64,000 nt of DNA. Source: Bacteroidota bacterium (GTDB taxonomy: Bacteria > Bacteroidota > Bacteroidia > Flavobacteriales > Flavobacteriaceae). The notes under the pieces are model-generated. The model searched no databases, was not told the DNA's origin, and saw nothing but the letters and a program-made list of their open reading frames with translations. Position numbers and translations under genes: made by a program. The stretch is from positions 62,001-126,000 of the forward strand of contig JAEXIT010000009.1 of NCBI GenBank assembly GCA_023446155.1, read 5' to 3'. Of this stretch, positions 26,762 through 35,940 are shown piece after piece. Within the stretch, counting starts at the first letter, position 1. Each line of letters opens with the position of its first letter.

Positions 26762-27640
26762 ATGAAAACGATTAAATGTGACGATTTTAGAGTGGACGGA
26801 ACGGTTAAATTATCCGAATGCTCGACTTCCTTAAATATTGATACTTCCGAAAAAAAGAAATCCAAGGCATTGGAAAAAACAAGGGAAAAACTGAGTAAAC
26901 TTCAGGACAAGATGTATGCGCACAATCGTTATGGCGTACTGATTTGCTTGCAGGGAATGGATACGGCCGGAAAAGACAGTCTGATTCGGGAAGTTTTTAA
27001 GGAATTTAATTCCCGTGGGGTAGTGGTACATAGTTTTAAAACGCCGAACTCGTCGGAGTTGGAACACGATTATTTATGGCGCCATTATCTGGCATTGCCG
27101 GAAAAAGGAAAGTTTTCCGTTTTTAATCGTACGCAATACGAAAATGTATTGGTGACTCGTGTGCATCCGGAATATATATTGAATGAAAATTTACCCGGAA
27201 TCGAATCGGTCGACGATATTCCAGCCGATTTCTGGGAAAAACGCTATGAACAAATCAATAATTTTGAAAGGCACATCGTCCAAAATGGAACCATTGTTTT
27301 AAAATTTTTTCTACATCTGAGTAAGGAAGAACAGCGTCAACGTTTATTGCGCCGTCTGGATAAAGAGGAGCACAACTGGAAGTTTTCACCGGGTGACTTA
27401 AAAGAGCGGGCACATTGGGACGAATACCAGCAGTATTACGAAGAAGCTATCAACAATACCTCCAAAAAGCACGCACCCTGGTATGTGGTTCCGGCCGATA
27501 ATAAAGAAACCTGTCGCTATATCGTAGCGAAGACTATCTTGGATGAGTTGGAAAAATATACCGACATTAAAGAACCGGAATTGGATCCGGAAATTAAAAA
27601 GCATCTTTCGCACTATCGCGAGGACTTGCAAAAGGAATAA
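26762..27640 (+). CDS. Polyphosphate kinase 2 (PPK2) family phosphotransferase
   Basis: 292 residues with a P-loop kinase fold: Walker A GMDTAGKDS (about 61-69), the polyphosphate-contacting KTPNSSELEHDYLWR stretch, Walker B FNRTQYENVLVTRVH, and the lid RQRLLRRLDKEEHNWKFS. PPK2 enzymes transfer phosphate between polyphosphate and AMP, ADP or other nucleotides. The class (AMP, ADP or both) cannot be fixed by reading alone. It is monocistronic, with a strong terminator. Confidence 0.95.
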   Translation: MKTIKCDDFRVDGTVKLSECSTSLNIDTSEKKKSKALEKTREKLSKLQDKMYAHNRYGVLICLQGMDTAGKDSLIREVFKEFNSRGVVVHSFKTPNSSELEHDYLWRHYLALPEKGKFSVFNRTQYENVLVTRVHPEYILNENLPGIESVDDIPADFWEKRYEQINNFERHIVQNGTIVLKFFLHLSKEEQRQRLLRRLDKEEHNWKFSPGDLKERAHWDEYQQYYEEAINNTSKKHAPWYVVPADNKETCRYIVAKTILDELEKYTDIKEPELDPEIKKHLSHYREDLQKE

Positions 27641-27644
27641 GTAC

Positions 27645-27671
27645 AAAAAAAACGCCCGGAGGCGTTTTTTT
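27645..27671. terminator. Bidirectional terminator between ppk2 and the META gene
   Basis: AACGCC-CGGA-GGCGTT flanked by an A-run and a T-run. Confidence 0.85.
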
Positions 27672-27677
27672 ATTTTA

Positions 27678-28109
27678 TTATTTTACAGCTTCAAATTTGG
27701 CCAGTGGCGCCATTCGGGCTTTATTCAGTTGTAACGTTTTACCGTTATGATTGTAATTATCCACGGTGTTTAGTACTTCTAAAAAGGCAGTTTCGGTACT
27801 CATGTCCTCACAAGCCATTAGCGTACCCATTAATTGTGAAAGTTCGATACGGCTTCCTTCCTTAAGGGTATAGGTGCCGCCAAAGCCATTACAACCACTA
27901 AACCCTGAAATGCGATGATCTTTTGCGTCTAACTGCAGGTAAACATCCTTGCCCATTTGGGTTTGCGAAACCGGTTTTCCGTTTAGTTCTACCAATTTCC
28001 ATTTGGTGCCTTCCAGGGATGCGGTTGCGGTTGTTTTTTTTGCGGTGTTACACCCTACGGATACTAAAGCCAGGGTTAGTAATGATAAAGTTACTTTTTT
28101 CATGTTCAT
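27678..28109 (-). CDS. META-domain (HslJ-like) lipoprotein
   Basis: 143 residues with lipobox VGC (about Cys20) and a META domain: TKWKLVELNGKPV, the FSGCNGFGGTYTL core, and MACEDMSTETAFLEVL. META/HslJ proteins are heat-inducible or linked to resistance to toxic compounds, but the mechanism is unknown. The second codon pair offers a start at 28103. It begins immediately after the NlpE-like gene, so the two form an operon. Confidence 0.9.
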   Translation of the reverse strand: MNMKKVTLSLLTLALVSVGCNTAKKTTATASLEGTKWKLVELNGKPVSQTQMGKDVYLQLDAKDHRISGFSGCNGFGGTYTLKEGSRIELSQLMGTLMACEDMSTETAFLEVLNTVDNYNHNGKTLQLNKARMAPLAKFEAVK

Positions 28110-28571
28110 TTAATTTTCTGGGACATTCATCTCTTTGTTTAATACATATTTCTTTGCAAGTGCCCCGGTTATTTTTTTTCCTTCCATATCCAGCATGGTT
28201 ATCTGATTGGCGCCAACCAAAAACTGACTCGGACCGTCTTTGATATTGTCCAGTTTGACCGTACTGCCATCATCGCTCCAGCTGAAGGATCCTGTTACCT
28301 GGAGGATGTCGTTGCCTTTGCCCTGATATTTGGTCGTCATCACATACGTTTTATCCCGGTTAAGGGTAAGCGTAGTTTCGATACCTTCACAATCGGCACA
28401 TGGCGTTACACCTTTATAGGTTCCGTCCCAATCCAATACATTTTCACTACTTTTTGCCAATGCCGAACTACTTTTTTCAGTATTTGTTCCGACACCATCG
28501 GCTTTGTTTTCTTTTTTACACGAGGTCATCGCAAAAGCGATACAAGCTACGGCTAGAATTACTTTTTTCAT
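28110..28571 (-). CDS. NlpE N-terminal-domain lipoprotein
   Basis: 153 residues with lipobox MTSC (Cys18) and the NlpE signature YKGVTPCADCEGIETTLTL, including the CxxC pair. NlpE-type lipoproteins sense surface contact, copper or lipoprotein-trafficking stress in enterobacteria. Only the N-terminal NlpE domain is present here, as is common outside that group. It is co-transcribed with the META lipoprotein, suggesting an envelope-stress role. Confidence 0.9.
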   Translation of the reverse strand: MKKVILAVACIAFAMTSCKKENKADGVGTNTEKSSSALAKSSENVLDWDGTYKGVTPCADCEGIETTLTLNRDKTYVMTTKYQGKGNDILQVTGSFSWSDDGSTVKLDNIKDGPSQFLVGANQITMLDMEGKKITGALAKKYVLNKEMNVPEN

Positions 28572-28680
28572 AAGAAGTGATTTATAAGTTGTTGATTATC
28601 CAGAGAATTCACTTATAAAGGTAGTGATATTTTCCTAACATTTTTGGAATTAATGCTGAAAAAATATCACCATTTTCCTA

Positions 28681-29172
28681 TTATAATTTAAAGCCGTAGG
28701 CCAGGCGGAGCGATACCTGTCCGGTATTAAAATGGTTGTAATCTTCGTAGCGCAGACTAATGTCGATGTTTTTGGTTGCAATACCAATTCCGGGTGCCCA
28801 AAGGAAAGAAGTTCCCATACCGTCTTTAACACCAATACCGGCGCCGACTTCACCCAGCACATAAATCTGATTTCCTAAAAAGGATTTAAAACCCAACTTC
28901 GCCGGAATAAAACCAGCATCTGCATCTTTGCTGAACAAATGGGTATATCCTGTTGTTGCGGCCAATGACGTTTTTTGCGTTAAATCGTATTGCAATCGCG
29001 CATCTGCTCCTAAACTGAAGTCGTACGAACTGTTTATCGGAATCCCCCCGTTTAGTCCGAAACCTAACCGCCATCCTTTTTCATATCCCTGCGTCTGAGC
29101 CTGGGAATCTGTCGAGAAGAATAGTGCTGATGCTATTGCCGTCAGTCCTAAAAGCTTTTTAACATTTTTCAT
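28681..29172 (-). CDS. Small outer-membrane beta-barrel protein
   Basis: 163 residues with a signal peptide cut near DSQAQ and alternating hydrophobic strands ending in LRLAYGFKL, with a terminal aromatic/hydrophobic pattern typical of outer-membrane barrels. It looks like an eight-stranded OmpW/OmpX-size porin-like protein. The function is not known. Its own promoter region is AT-rich. Confidence 0.75.
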   Translation of the reverse strand: MKNVKKLLGLTAIASALFFSTDSQAQTQGYEKGWRLGFGLNGGIPINSSYDFSLGADARLQYDLTQKTSLAATTGYTHLFSKDADAGFIPAKLGFKSFLGNQIYVLGEVGAGIGVKDGMGTSFLWAPGIGIATKNIDISLRYEDYNHFNTGQVSLRLAYGFKL

Positions 29173-29375
29173 ATTTAATACGTTTTATGTTTAACAATAT
29201 GGATTTTAACAATAATCAAGCCATTTTGTTATTTTTTAAAACCTAATTTTATGTTAATTTAATATAAAATATCGCATTAAAATAGTGTAAAATATTGACG
29301 TTTAGTGTTTTGTGTGGGGGTTTGGGTAGCGGTGAAAATTACCATTTTTAATAGTACTATGGTGTGGCAAGTTCT

Positions 29376-29383
29376 TACCTTTG
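29376..29383 (+). promoter_or_regulatory. -7 box (TACCTTTG) for the MATE gene
   Basis: A perfect TAnnTTTG 17 bp before the start codon, so a short leader is expected. Confidence 0.5.
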
Positions 29384-29400
29384 CCGGAAAATAGAGTAAA

Positions 29401-30801
29401 ATGAGATTGTCGGTATACACAAAAGAGTTTGGTTATAACCTGCGATTGGCCTACCCGATTATTTTGGGAATGCTGGGACATACCCTGGTGGCTATCGTGG
29501 ATAATATCATGGTGGGGAAACTTGGTCCAACCGAATTGGCGGCCGTTTCGCTGGGGAATAGTTTTGTATTTATTGCCATGTCGCTGGGCGTAGGGTTTTC
29601 TACGGCCATAACCCCATTAATCGCGGAAGCCGACGGTGAAAAAAGTCTGGAAAAGGGGAGAAGTGTTTTTCATCACGGACTGGTGTTGTGTACGATACTG
29701 GGTGTTTCATTGTTTACGCTGATCTATTTTTCAAAACCGATTATCCGTTTTATGGGACAACCGGAAGAAGTGGTGGAAATGGCACGACCGTTTCTGGACA
29801 TTGTTGCTTTTTCGTTGATTCCGTTGATCATTTTTCAAGGGTATAAACAATTTGCCGATGGTAAGTCGGAAACCAAATATGCCATGTGGGCGACGGTGAT
29901 TTGCAACGTAGTCCACCTGATCATTAATTATTTCCTGATCTACGGAATCTGGATTTTCCCCAAAATGGGAATTGTCGGGGCGGCTATCGGCACGGTATCG
30001 TCTCGTTTTGTAATGCTTATTTATATGCATTATGCCTTAAAAACAAAGGAAAAGTTTAAACCGTATTTTGAAGGATTCAGTTTGGCTTCCATCAAAAAAT
30101 CAATGAGTAAAAAAATTATCGCGCTGGGATTACCGTCTTCGATGCAGATGTTTTTCGAAGTGGCCTTGTTTACCGGTGCCGTATGGCTTTCCGGCCGATT
30201 GGGAACGACCAGTCAGGCGGCCAATCAGATTGCGTTGAGTATGGCGTCGTTTACCTTTATGTTTGCCTCAGGCTTAAGTGTAGCCGGAATGGTGCGCGTG
30301 GGGAATTATAAGGGTATGCAGGATTATAAAAGATTACAGGTGGTGGCACGTTCTATTTTCCTGTTGGCGATTATTATTGAAACGATTTTTGCCTTACTGT
30401 TTGTGGGCTTACATCAGATATTACCGGCACTTTTTGTCAATGCAAATAGTGCGGCCCATATAGCCGATACCGCCGAAGTAATCCATATTGCTTCCCGATT
30501 ACTACTTGTAGCGGCCGTTTTTCAGATTTCGGATGGTGTGCAGGTTGCGGTTTTAGGCGCTTTACGCGGAATTCAGGATGTGAAAATTCCAATGTATATT
30601 ACCTTTGTGGCGTATTGGGTAATCGGATTTCCAATTTCGATTTATCTGGGATTGTATACCAAATTGGGTGGCGAAGGAATTTGGATCGGATTATTAGCCG
30701 GATTAACCATCGCAGCAATATTTTTGTATATTCGCTTTAGCCGTCTGACGCGAAAATTGCTTCAGGATGACGCGAATAAAGTTACCGAAATTTTAAAGTA
30801 A
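29401..30801 (+). CDS. MATE-family efflux transporter
   Basis: 466 residues with 12 predicted membrane helices in two six-helix halves. The first half shows GHTLVAIVDNIMVGKLGPTEL and the second GLPSSMQMFFEVALFTGAVW, as in NorM-type drug/sodium antiporters. It exports cationic drugs or metabolites in exchange for Na+ or H+. A short acidic protein gene follows within 21 bp. Confidence 0.95.
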   Translation: MRLSVYTKEFGYNLRLAYPIILGMLGHTLVAIVDNIMVGKLGPTELAAVSLGNSFVFIAMSLGVGFSTAITPLIAEADGEKSLEKGRSVFHHGLVLCTILGVSLFTLIYFSKPIIRFMGQPEEVVEMARPFLDIVAFSLIPLIIFQGYKQFADGKSETKYAMWATVICNVVHLIINYFLIYGIWIFPKMGIVGAAIGTVSSRFVMLIYMHYALKTKEKFKPYFEGFSLASIKKSMSKKIIALGLPSSMQMFFEVALFTGAVWLSGRLGTTSQAANQIALSMASFTFMFASGLSVAGMVRVGNYKGMQDYKRLQVVARSIFLLAIIIETIFALLFVGLHQILPALFVNANSAAHIADTAEVIHIASRLLLVAAVFQISDGVQVAVLGALRGIQDVKIPMYITFVAYWVIGFPISIYLGLYTKLGGEGIWIGLLAGLTIAAIFLYIRFSRLTRKLLQDDANKVTEILK

Positions 30802-30822
30802 GAGAATTAAATAAAGAACAAC

Positions 30823-31050
30823 ATGGAATTACCAAAATTTGTACTGGCCGATAACACCGATTTCCCGGATGATATTTTTATTATTCACCTGGAATATCCT
30901 CGTTTTTTGATCAACCTTAAAGACGACTCAATCGAGTTTCTAGAAGAATTGGACGATGAGGATGAGGAAGACATGGAAGCCGAAATGGAAAAATTAATCC
31001 AATTTGCCGGTGAGTTTTACGACCGCGAGATGGAACGTTACGAAGAATAA
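30823..31050 (+). CDS. Small acidic conserved hypothetical protein
   Basis: A 75-residue, strongly acidic protein without membrane segments (FLEELDDEDEEDMEAEME is the core). It starts 21 bp after the MATE gene and ends 2 bp from the convergent meaB stop, so it is likely co-transcribed with the MATE gene. I recognise it only as a flavobacterial conserved hypothetical; the function is unknown. Confidence 0.75.
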   Translation: MELPKFVLADNTDFPDDIFIIHLEYPRFLINLKDDSIEFLEELDDEDEEDMEAEMEKLIQFAGEFYDREMERYEE

Positions 31051-31052
31051 GC

Positions 31053-32138
31053 CTATTTAAAATAGTTGTCAAGTAATAACTGAGCGGCTGCAAACGGTGA
31101 TATTTCATTGTTTTGCACCGCTTTTTTATTTTCTTCCAATAAGAGTTGAACATCGGGATGGTTGTAGAAGTTGCGTTTTAACTGTTCGTTAATCGTTTCT
31201 AACAGCCAATACTGATTTTGTTCTTTTCGCTTTTTATAAAAATAATCGTTGTCACGAGTGAGTTTAAAGTAATCTTCAATCGTATCCCAAACATCCGGAA
31301 TACCTTCCTGAGTTAGGGCACTACAGGTAGTCACTTTTGGCGACCAGCCGGAGTTTTTCATCGGAAATAAATGCAAAGCTCTATTGTATTCCGTCTTCGC
31401 CAGTCGGGCGCGTTTGATATTGTCGCCATCCGCTTTGTTGATCACAATCGCATCCGCCATTTCCATAATCCCGCGTTTGATGCCTTGCAGTTCGTCTCCG
31501 GCACCGGCCAGATTCAACAACAAAAAGAAATCGACCATACTGTGAACGGCGGTTTCACTTTGTCCCACACCAACGGTTTCGATTAGAATAGTGTCAAATC
31601 CGCAGGCTTCGCAAAGAATGATCGTCTCCCGGGTTTTACGGGCGACACCGCCCAAACTTTCTCCCGATGCCGACGGTCGGATATAGGCGTTTTCGTCTTT
31701 TACCAGTTCTTCCATTCGGGTTTTATCACCCAAAATACTACCATGAGAAATAGAACTACTCGGGTCGACAGCCAATACGGCTACTTTTTTACCCAATCCG
31801 GTCAGGTATTTTCCAAAAGCTTCGATAAAAGTACTTTTTCCAACGCCGGGTACACCGGTTATCCCAACGCGTACCGAGTTATTGGCATGTGGTAAACAGG
31901 CTTTGATAATTTCATTGGCTTTTTCCAAATGGGTGACACTCGTGCTTTCAATTAAAGTGATGGCACGACTCAACGCAATTTTATCCCCGCTTAGAATTCC
32001 GGCGATCAATTGTTCCGATGTCGGTTGTTGCCGGCGGTATTGTCGGATCTGAGCTACCGAAGCCGAACTGACGATCTCCGGTTGTTCGATACCGTCTTTT
32101 TCGTGTAAAGCCGTAGGATGAGGTTTCTTTTGCGCCAC
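31053..32138 (-). CDS. meaB: Methylmalonyl-CoA mutase-associated GTPase MeaB
   Basis: A P-loop G3E GTPase that protects and reloads adenosylcobalamin-dependent methylmalonyl-CoA mutase. It shows Walker A GVPGVGKST, the switch region AVDPSSSISHGSILGDKTRM, ETVGVGQSE and the base-specificity NKAD. The start is uncertain: no ATG fits. I choose the GTG at 32138 (VAQKKPHP), which matches where relatives begin; a TTG at 32180 would add 14 residues. The PduO-type cobalamin adenosyltransferase at 42.6-43.2 kb is a functional partner. Confidence 0.93.
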   Translation of the reverse strand: MAQKKPHPTALHEKDGIEQPEIVSSASVAQIRQYRRQQPTSEQLIAGILSGDKIALSRAITLIESTSVTHLEKANEIIKACLPHANNSVRVGITGVPGVGKSTFIEAFGKYLTGLGKKVAVLAVDPSSSISHGSILGDKTRMEELVKDENAYIRPSASGESLGGVARKTRETIILCEACGFDTILIETVGVGQSETAVHSMVDFFLLLNLAGAGDELQGIKRGIMEMADAIVINKADGDNIKRARLAKTEYNRALHLFPMKNSGWSPKVTTCSALTQEGIPDVWDTIEDYFKLTRDNDYFYKKRKEQNQYWLLETINEQLKRNFYNHPDVQLLLEENKKAVQNNEISPFAAAQLLLDNYFK

Positions 32139-32231
32139 TGGGATAATTTTGAACTGTAAAATTAAAGAAAAAGTGCACAATCTTCAAGTCGAATTGAATA
32201 TTGTGCACTCAGGGTTAAATTAGTTGGAAAA

Positions 32232-32879
32232 TTAGTAAGCGGCTGTAAAGCGTACCTGGTGGTGTTTTGGGTTTTCGGTTTCATCGGCAATAACTACGGC
32301 CAAATCCTGAACCGATAGGATACTGCGTTGATTGTCATCAAATACCGGGTTGTCCAAACCTAAACGGTAGTTACCGGTTCTTCCGGTAGTAATGCCCGGA
32401 TGCATTTCGAATGCCGGACTAAAGAAAGCCCAATCCAATTCTTTTTCGTCTTTTAAAAAGTTCAGGTAATCGCGTGCGGCAGTAGCTCCGGCATGGTATT
32501 CTTTTGGAAAATCCGGCGTGTCTACGGCTTGTAAGTCCGGAGCAACAAATAAACTTCCGGCACCACCAATCACGATATAACGTTTTACGCCCGATTGTTT
32601 TACGGCTTCCTGAATGGCTTTGGAACCATTGATAAAATCGTCGTAAATATTCGGATTCGTCCATCCGGAATTATAAGCGCTGATCACAACATCATGACCG
32701 GCTACTACCGTGGCGAGTTCCGAAACGTTAAAGATGTCGGCTTTTACCCAATTTACATTGGTGTGAGCTGTTGTTTTTGGATTTCGGGCAATGGCGGTAA
32801 CCTCATGGTTGCGGTTGCTGATTTCGTCTAAAAGGGTAGAACCTACAAATCCTGTGGCTCCGATAATGGCTATTTTCAT
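32232..32879 (-). CDS. NAD(P)H-binding oxidoreductase (YwnB-like)
   Basis: The start at 32879 opens with the Rossmann motif MKIAIIGATGFVGSTLL; the longer frame overlaps the Rrf2 gene. The 215 residues match the short atypical-SDR NAD(P)-binding family (flavin/biliverdin-reductase-like). It follows an Rrf2-family gene in the same direction after 46 bp, the same pairing as YwnA-YwnB in Bacillus, so it is probably part of an oxidative or electrophile stress response. The substrate is unknown. Confidence 0.88.
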   Translation of the reverse strand: MKIAIIGATGFVGSTLLDEISNRNHEVTAIARNPKTTAHTNVNWVKADIFNVSELATVVAGHDVVISAYNSGWTNPNIYDDFINGSKAIQEAVKQSGVKRYIVIGGAGSLFVAPDLQAVDTPDFPKEYHAGATAARDYLNFLKDEKELDWAFFSPAFEMHPGITTGRTGNYRLGLDNPVFDDNQRSILSVQDLAVVIADETENPKHHQVRFTAAY

Positions 32880-32925
32880 ATTTTTATATATAATAAAATT
32901 TGTTACAGTTTTGGATAAAAAAATA

Positions 32926-33333
32926 TCAGAACCGCTCACTGAATTCTTCAAGCGAGATGGACTTCAATTTATTGACAATCGCAATGTTAATGTCGTCATA
33001 TAATGCAGTTAGATTGGTGTTGATTTGTTTGCCAACCGGACATTCCGGGTTCGGATCGTTTTTCGAAAAACCAAAGCTCATCTTTTCGAAAGTCATATGA
33101 AATACTTCTTCCATAGAGATTGTCGCAGCGGGTTTGATCAATTTCGTTCCGCCATTTTTTCCCTCTTTGCTTTCTACCAAATGGTGTTTTTTCAGATTCG
33201 CGATTTCCTTGCGAACCAACACCGGATGAATGTTCAAGCTCCCGGCAATATAGTCGGAAGCCATGTATTCGTCTGGGAATTTTGCTAAGAGCGTTAGTAT
33301 ATGTGTGGTGATGGCAAACTTACCGGTAATCAT
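32926..33333 (-). CDS. Rrf2-family transcriptional regulator (YwnA-like)
   Basis: 135 residues with an Rrf2 winged helix: FAITTHILTLLAKFPDEYMASDYIA, LNIHPVLVRKEIANLKKHHLV and the glycine wing GKNGGTKL. The three-cysteine cluster of iron-sulfur Rrf2 proteins is absent; a single Cys lies in NPECPVG, as in YwnA-type redox or electrophile sensors. It likely represses itself and the downstream oxidoreductase gene. Confidence 0.92.
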   Translation of the reverse strand: MITGKFAITTHILTLLAKFPDEYMASDYIAGSLNIHPVLVRKEIANLKKHHLVESKEGKNGGTKLIKPAATISMEEVFHMTFEKMSFGFSKNDPNPECPVGKQINTNLTALYDDINIAIVNKLKSISLEEFSERF

Positions 33334-33338
33334 AACTG

Positions 33339-33361
33339 TAATAAAATATATTGCAAATGTA
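33339..33361 (-). promoter_or_regulatory. Promoter and near-palindrome upstream of the Rrf2 gene
   Basis: TACATTTG on the minus strand (33354-33361) is a perfect -7 box, and TGTAATA-N5-TATTGCA (from about 33337) is a near-palindrome just downstream. A similar TGTAACAAATTTTATTA lies before the oxidoreductase gene, suggesting a shared operator. Confidence 0.5.
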
Positions 33362-33456
33362 TGCCGCTTCTTTGAAAGAAAAAAGATTTTGGCTTTTTTT
33401 TAAGAAAAATTATTGCCGCGGATTGTCGAAATTTGCACCTTGATACTACAATTGTA

Positions 33457-34695
33457 ATGACATTTAAACAAAAATACACCATCCTTTTTATTCTCGCCGG
33501 TTTATCGGCTTTAGCACCTTTTAGCATTGATATGTACCTACCCGCATTTCCGGCCATAGCCAAAGGATTGCATACGAATATCGCACAGGTTACCCTGTCG
33601 CTTACCAGTTATTTTATCGGAATTAGCATCGGTCAGCTTTTCTACGGACCAATTATTGATAAATTCGGACGAAAAAAGCCGTTGTTATTCGGTTTGTTGG
33701 TATTTATCGCAGCTTCGATTGGCTGCGCGCTTTCGCCTTCGATTTATTGGTTGATCACTATGCGTGTAGTGCTGGCATTAGGCGGCTGTGTTGGTATGGT
33801 TGTAAGTCGGGCGGTGGTGCGCGATTTGTTTCCGGTTTCGGAAATTGCTAAAATCTTTTCCATTCTGATGTTAATCGTAGGTGTGGCTCCAATTTTAGCA
33901 CCATCTATCGGTGGTTGGGTGGTAGCGGTTTCCGATTGGCGGTCTATTTTCTACGTACTGGCACTAATCGGATTATTGTTAACCACAGCGGTATATTTAT
34001 ATCTGCCGGAAAGTATAAAAGAAAGGACAGCGGAACCGCTAAATTTCAACAACAGTATTCGCGATTATAAAACCGTATTTTTTGAGAAAACCTTCTTGTT
34101 CTACGCTTTTGCCGGTAGTGCGGCCATGGCGGGAATGTTTGCGTATATCAGCGGATCGCCCTTTGCGTTTATGAAGTATTTTGGATTAACGGAAGCCCAG
34201 TACGGTTGGGTTTTCGGAATCAATGCGATGGGCTTTATCATCGGAAGTCAGTTAAACCGTTTACTGTTAAAACGATTCACGTCCTTGCAGATTGTTACCT
34301 TATCCGGAGGAACCTTACTGATCGTATCTTTATCGTTGATCACATTATTACAACTGCAATTGTTCACTCCTGTGATTCTGATTCTGCATTTGTTTACCTT
34401 TTTGTTATGCCTCGGAATTTTGGTGCCGAATAGTACGGCGATGGCTTTGGCACCGTTTTCGGAAAATGCGGGTAGTGCTTCGGCATTGATCGGTTTTTTG
34501 CAAATGGTTTGCGGCGCGATTTTGTCGGCGGTTGTAAGTGCGCTACACGACGAAACCTTATTCCCAATGGTCGCCGGAATGGCTACGGCCGGAATATTGG
34601 CTTTTGTCATTATTCTGCGTTTGAACGTCAATACCAAAAAAGGAAAAATTAACCCGGAACCCATACCGGTACCGGTGGCTACTAAAAAGTTATAG
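33457..34695 (+). CDS. Bcr/CflA-family multidrug efflux MFS transporter
   Basis: The start is at 33457 (MTFKQKYTILF); the upstream TTG frame adds eight unsupported residues. The 412-residue, 12-helix MFS protein has the Bcr/CflA marks SIDMYLPAFPAIA in helix 1 and the motif A loop DKFGRKKPLLFG. These proton-driven pumps export bicyclomycin, chloramphenicol or other drugs. It is followed after 6 bp by a second MFS gene. Confidence 0.94.
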   Translation: MTFKQKYTILFILAGLSALAPFSIDMYLPAFPAIAKGLHTNIAQVTLSLTSYFIGISIGQLFYGPIIDKFGRKKPLLFGLLVFIAASIGCALSPSIYWLITMRVVLALGGCVGMVVSRAVVRDLFPVSEIAKIFSILMLIVGVAPILAPSIGGWVVAVSDWRSIFYVLALIGLLLTTAVYLYLPESIKERTAEPLNFNNSIRDYKTVFFEKTFLFYAFAGSAAMAGMFAYISGSPFAFMKYFGLTEAQYGWVFGINAMGFIIGSQLNRLLLKRFTSLQIVTLSGGTLLIVSLSLITLLQLQLFTPVILILHLFTFLLCLGILVPNSTAMALAPFSENAGSASALIGFLQMVCGAILSAVVSALHDETLFPMVAGMATAGILAFVIILRLNVNTKKGKINPEPIPVPVATKKL

Positions 34696-34701
34696 ATTAC
34701 C

Positions 34702-35916
34702 ATGAAAACCAATGAAATTGCTTTAGAAGCAAACCAGTCGCAAGAATTGCTACAAAAAACAGCCTATTCGATCCTGTTTTCAATCAGTTTTGCGCATTTA
34801 TTGAATGATTTATTACAGGCGGTTATCCCGGCTGTTTATCCCATATTAAAAGATAATTTTCAGTTGTCGTTTACGCAGATCGGATTGATCACCTTTTCGT
34901 ATCAGATGGCGGCTTCCATTTTACAACCGTTTGTTGGGTTTTATACCGATAAACATCCCAAACCCTTTTCGCAATTATACGGAATGCTGTTTACATCGGT
35001 AGGGATTATTGCGCTGTCATATGCGACTAGTTTTTATATGATCTTGCTCGCTGTGATTTTGGTCGGGATCGGATCGTCTATTTTTCATCCGGAATCGTCC
35101 CGGGTTTCCTATTTGGCTTCCGGTGGTAAACGCGGATTGGCACAGTCGATTTTCCAAATTGGTGGAAATGCCGGAACGGCCATCGGACCTTTATTGGTGG
35201 CGTTATTTGTAGTACCCAATACCCAACAGTATATTTTGTGGTTCCTGATTTTTGCGATCATCGCGATGGCGGTACTGAGTAAAATTGCATTTTGGTACCG
35301 CGATCATTTGAGTTTGCGGAAAACGAAAAAAACAGAACCGGAAATCTTGCATAATCTGTCGAAAGGAAAGGTAAATCTGTCGATTGCAATTTTATTATTG
35401 CTGATCTTTTCGAAGTTTTTCTATACGGCGAGTATGTCGAGTTATTTCACCTTTTACCTGATGGATAAATTCCACGTATCGGTTCAGGATGCACAATTTC
35501 ATTTGTTTTTATTCCTGATGTCGGTTGCGGCGGGGACACTTTTGGGCGGACCGTTAGGAGACAAATTCGGACGTAAATATGTGATCTGGTTTTCGGTTTT
35601 GGGTGTGGCACCGTTTACGTTGTTGTTGCCTTTTGCGGATTTATTCTGGACGGGGGCTTTATCGATGATCATCGGTGTGATACTATCGTCGGCTTTCCCG
35701 GCAATCTTAGTATATGCGCAGGAATTATTGCCTAAAAAACTGGGAATGGTTTCCGGATTGTTCTATGGATTTGCCTTTGGAATGGGCGGTTTGGGATCGG
35801 CACTTTTGGGATATCTGGCCGATCATACGAGTATTACGTTTGTGTATCATATTTGTGCTTTTCTACCTTTGATCGGACTTATTGCGTATTTCCTTCCGAA
35901 TATTAAGAAGAAATAG
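34702..35916 (+). CDS. Fosmidomycin-resistance-like (Fsr) MFS transporter
   Basis: 404 residues with 12 helices and Fsr-type sequence: SFAHLLNDLLQAVIPAVYPIL in helix 1, GSSIFHPESSRVSYLASGG after helix 4, and a second motif-A-like loop GDKFGRKYVIW. Fsr pumps confer fosmidomycin resistance in E. coli; the physiological substrate here is unknown. It is co-oriented and tightly spaced with the Bcr/CflA gene. Confidence 0.9.
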   Translation: MKTNEIALEANQSQELLQKTAYSILFSISFAHLLNDLLQAVIPAVYPILKDNFQLSFTQIGLITFSYQMAASILQPFVGFYTDKHPKPFSQLYGMLFTSVGIIALSYATSFYMILLAVILVGIGSSIFHPESSRVSYLASGGKRGLAQSIFQIGGNAGTAIGPLLVALFVVPNTQQYILWFLIFAIIAMAVLSKIAFWYRDHLSLRKTKKTEPEILHNLSKGKVNLSIAILLLLIFSKFFYTASMSSYFTFYLMDKFHVSVQDAQFHLFLFLMSVAAGTLLGGPLGDKFGRKYVIWFSVLGVAPFTLLLPFADLFWTGALSMIIGVILSSAFPAILVYAQELLPKKLGMVSGLFYGFAFGMGGLGSALLGYLADHTSITFVYHICAFLPLIGLIAYFLPNIKKK

Positions 35917-35940
35917 TACTTTCACTGTAAAATAAAAGAT

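Noticed and set aside
34248..34712. 154-codon minus-strand frame inside the Bcr/CflA gene
   Set aside because: A shadow of a strongly supported membrane-transporter gene in the opposite frame.
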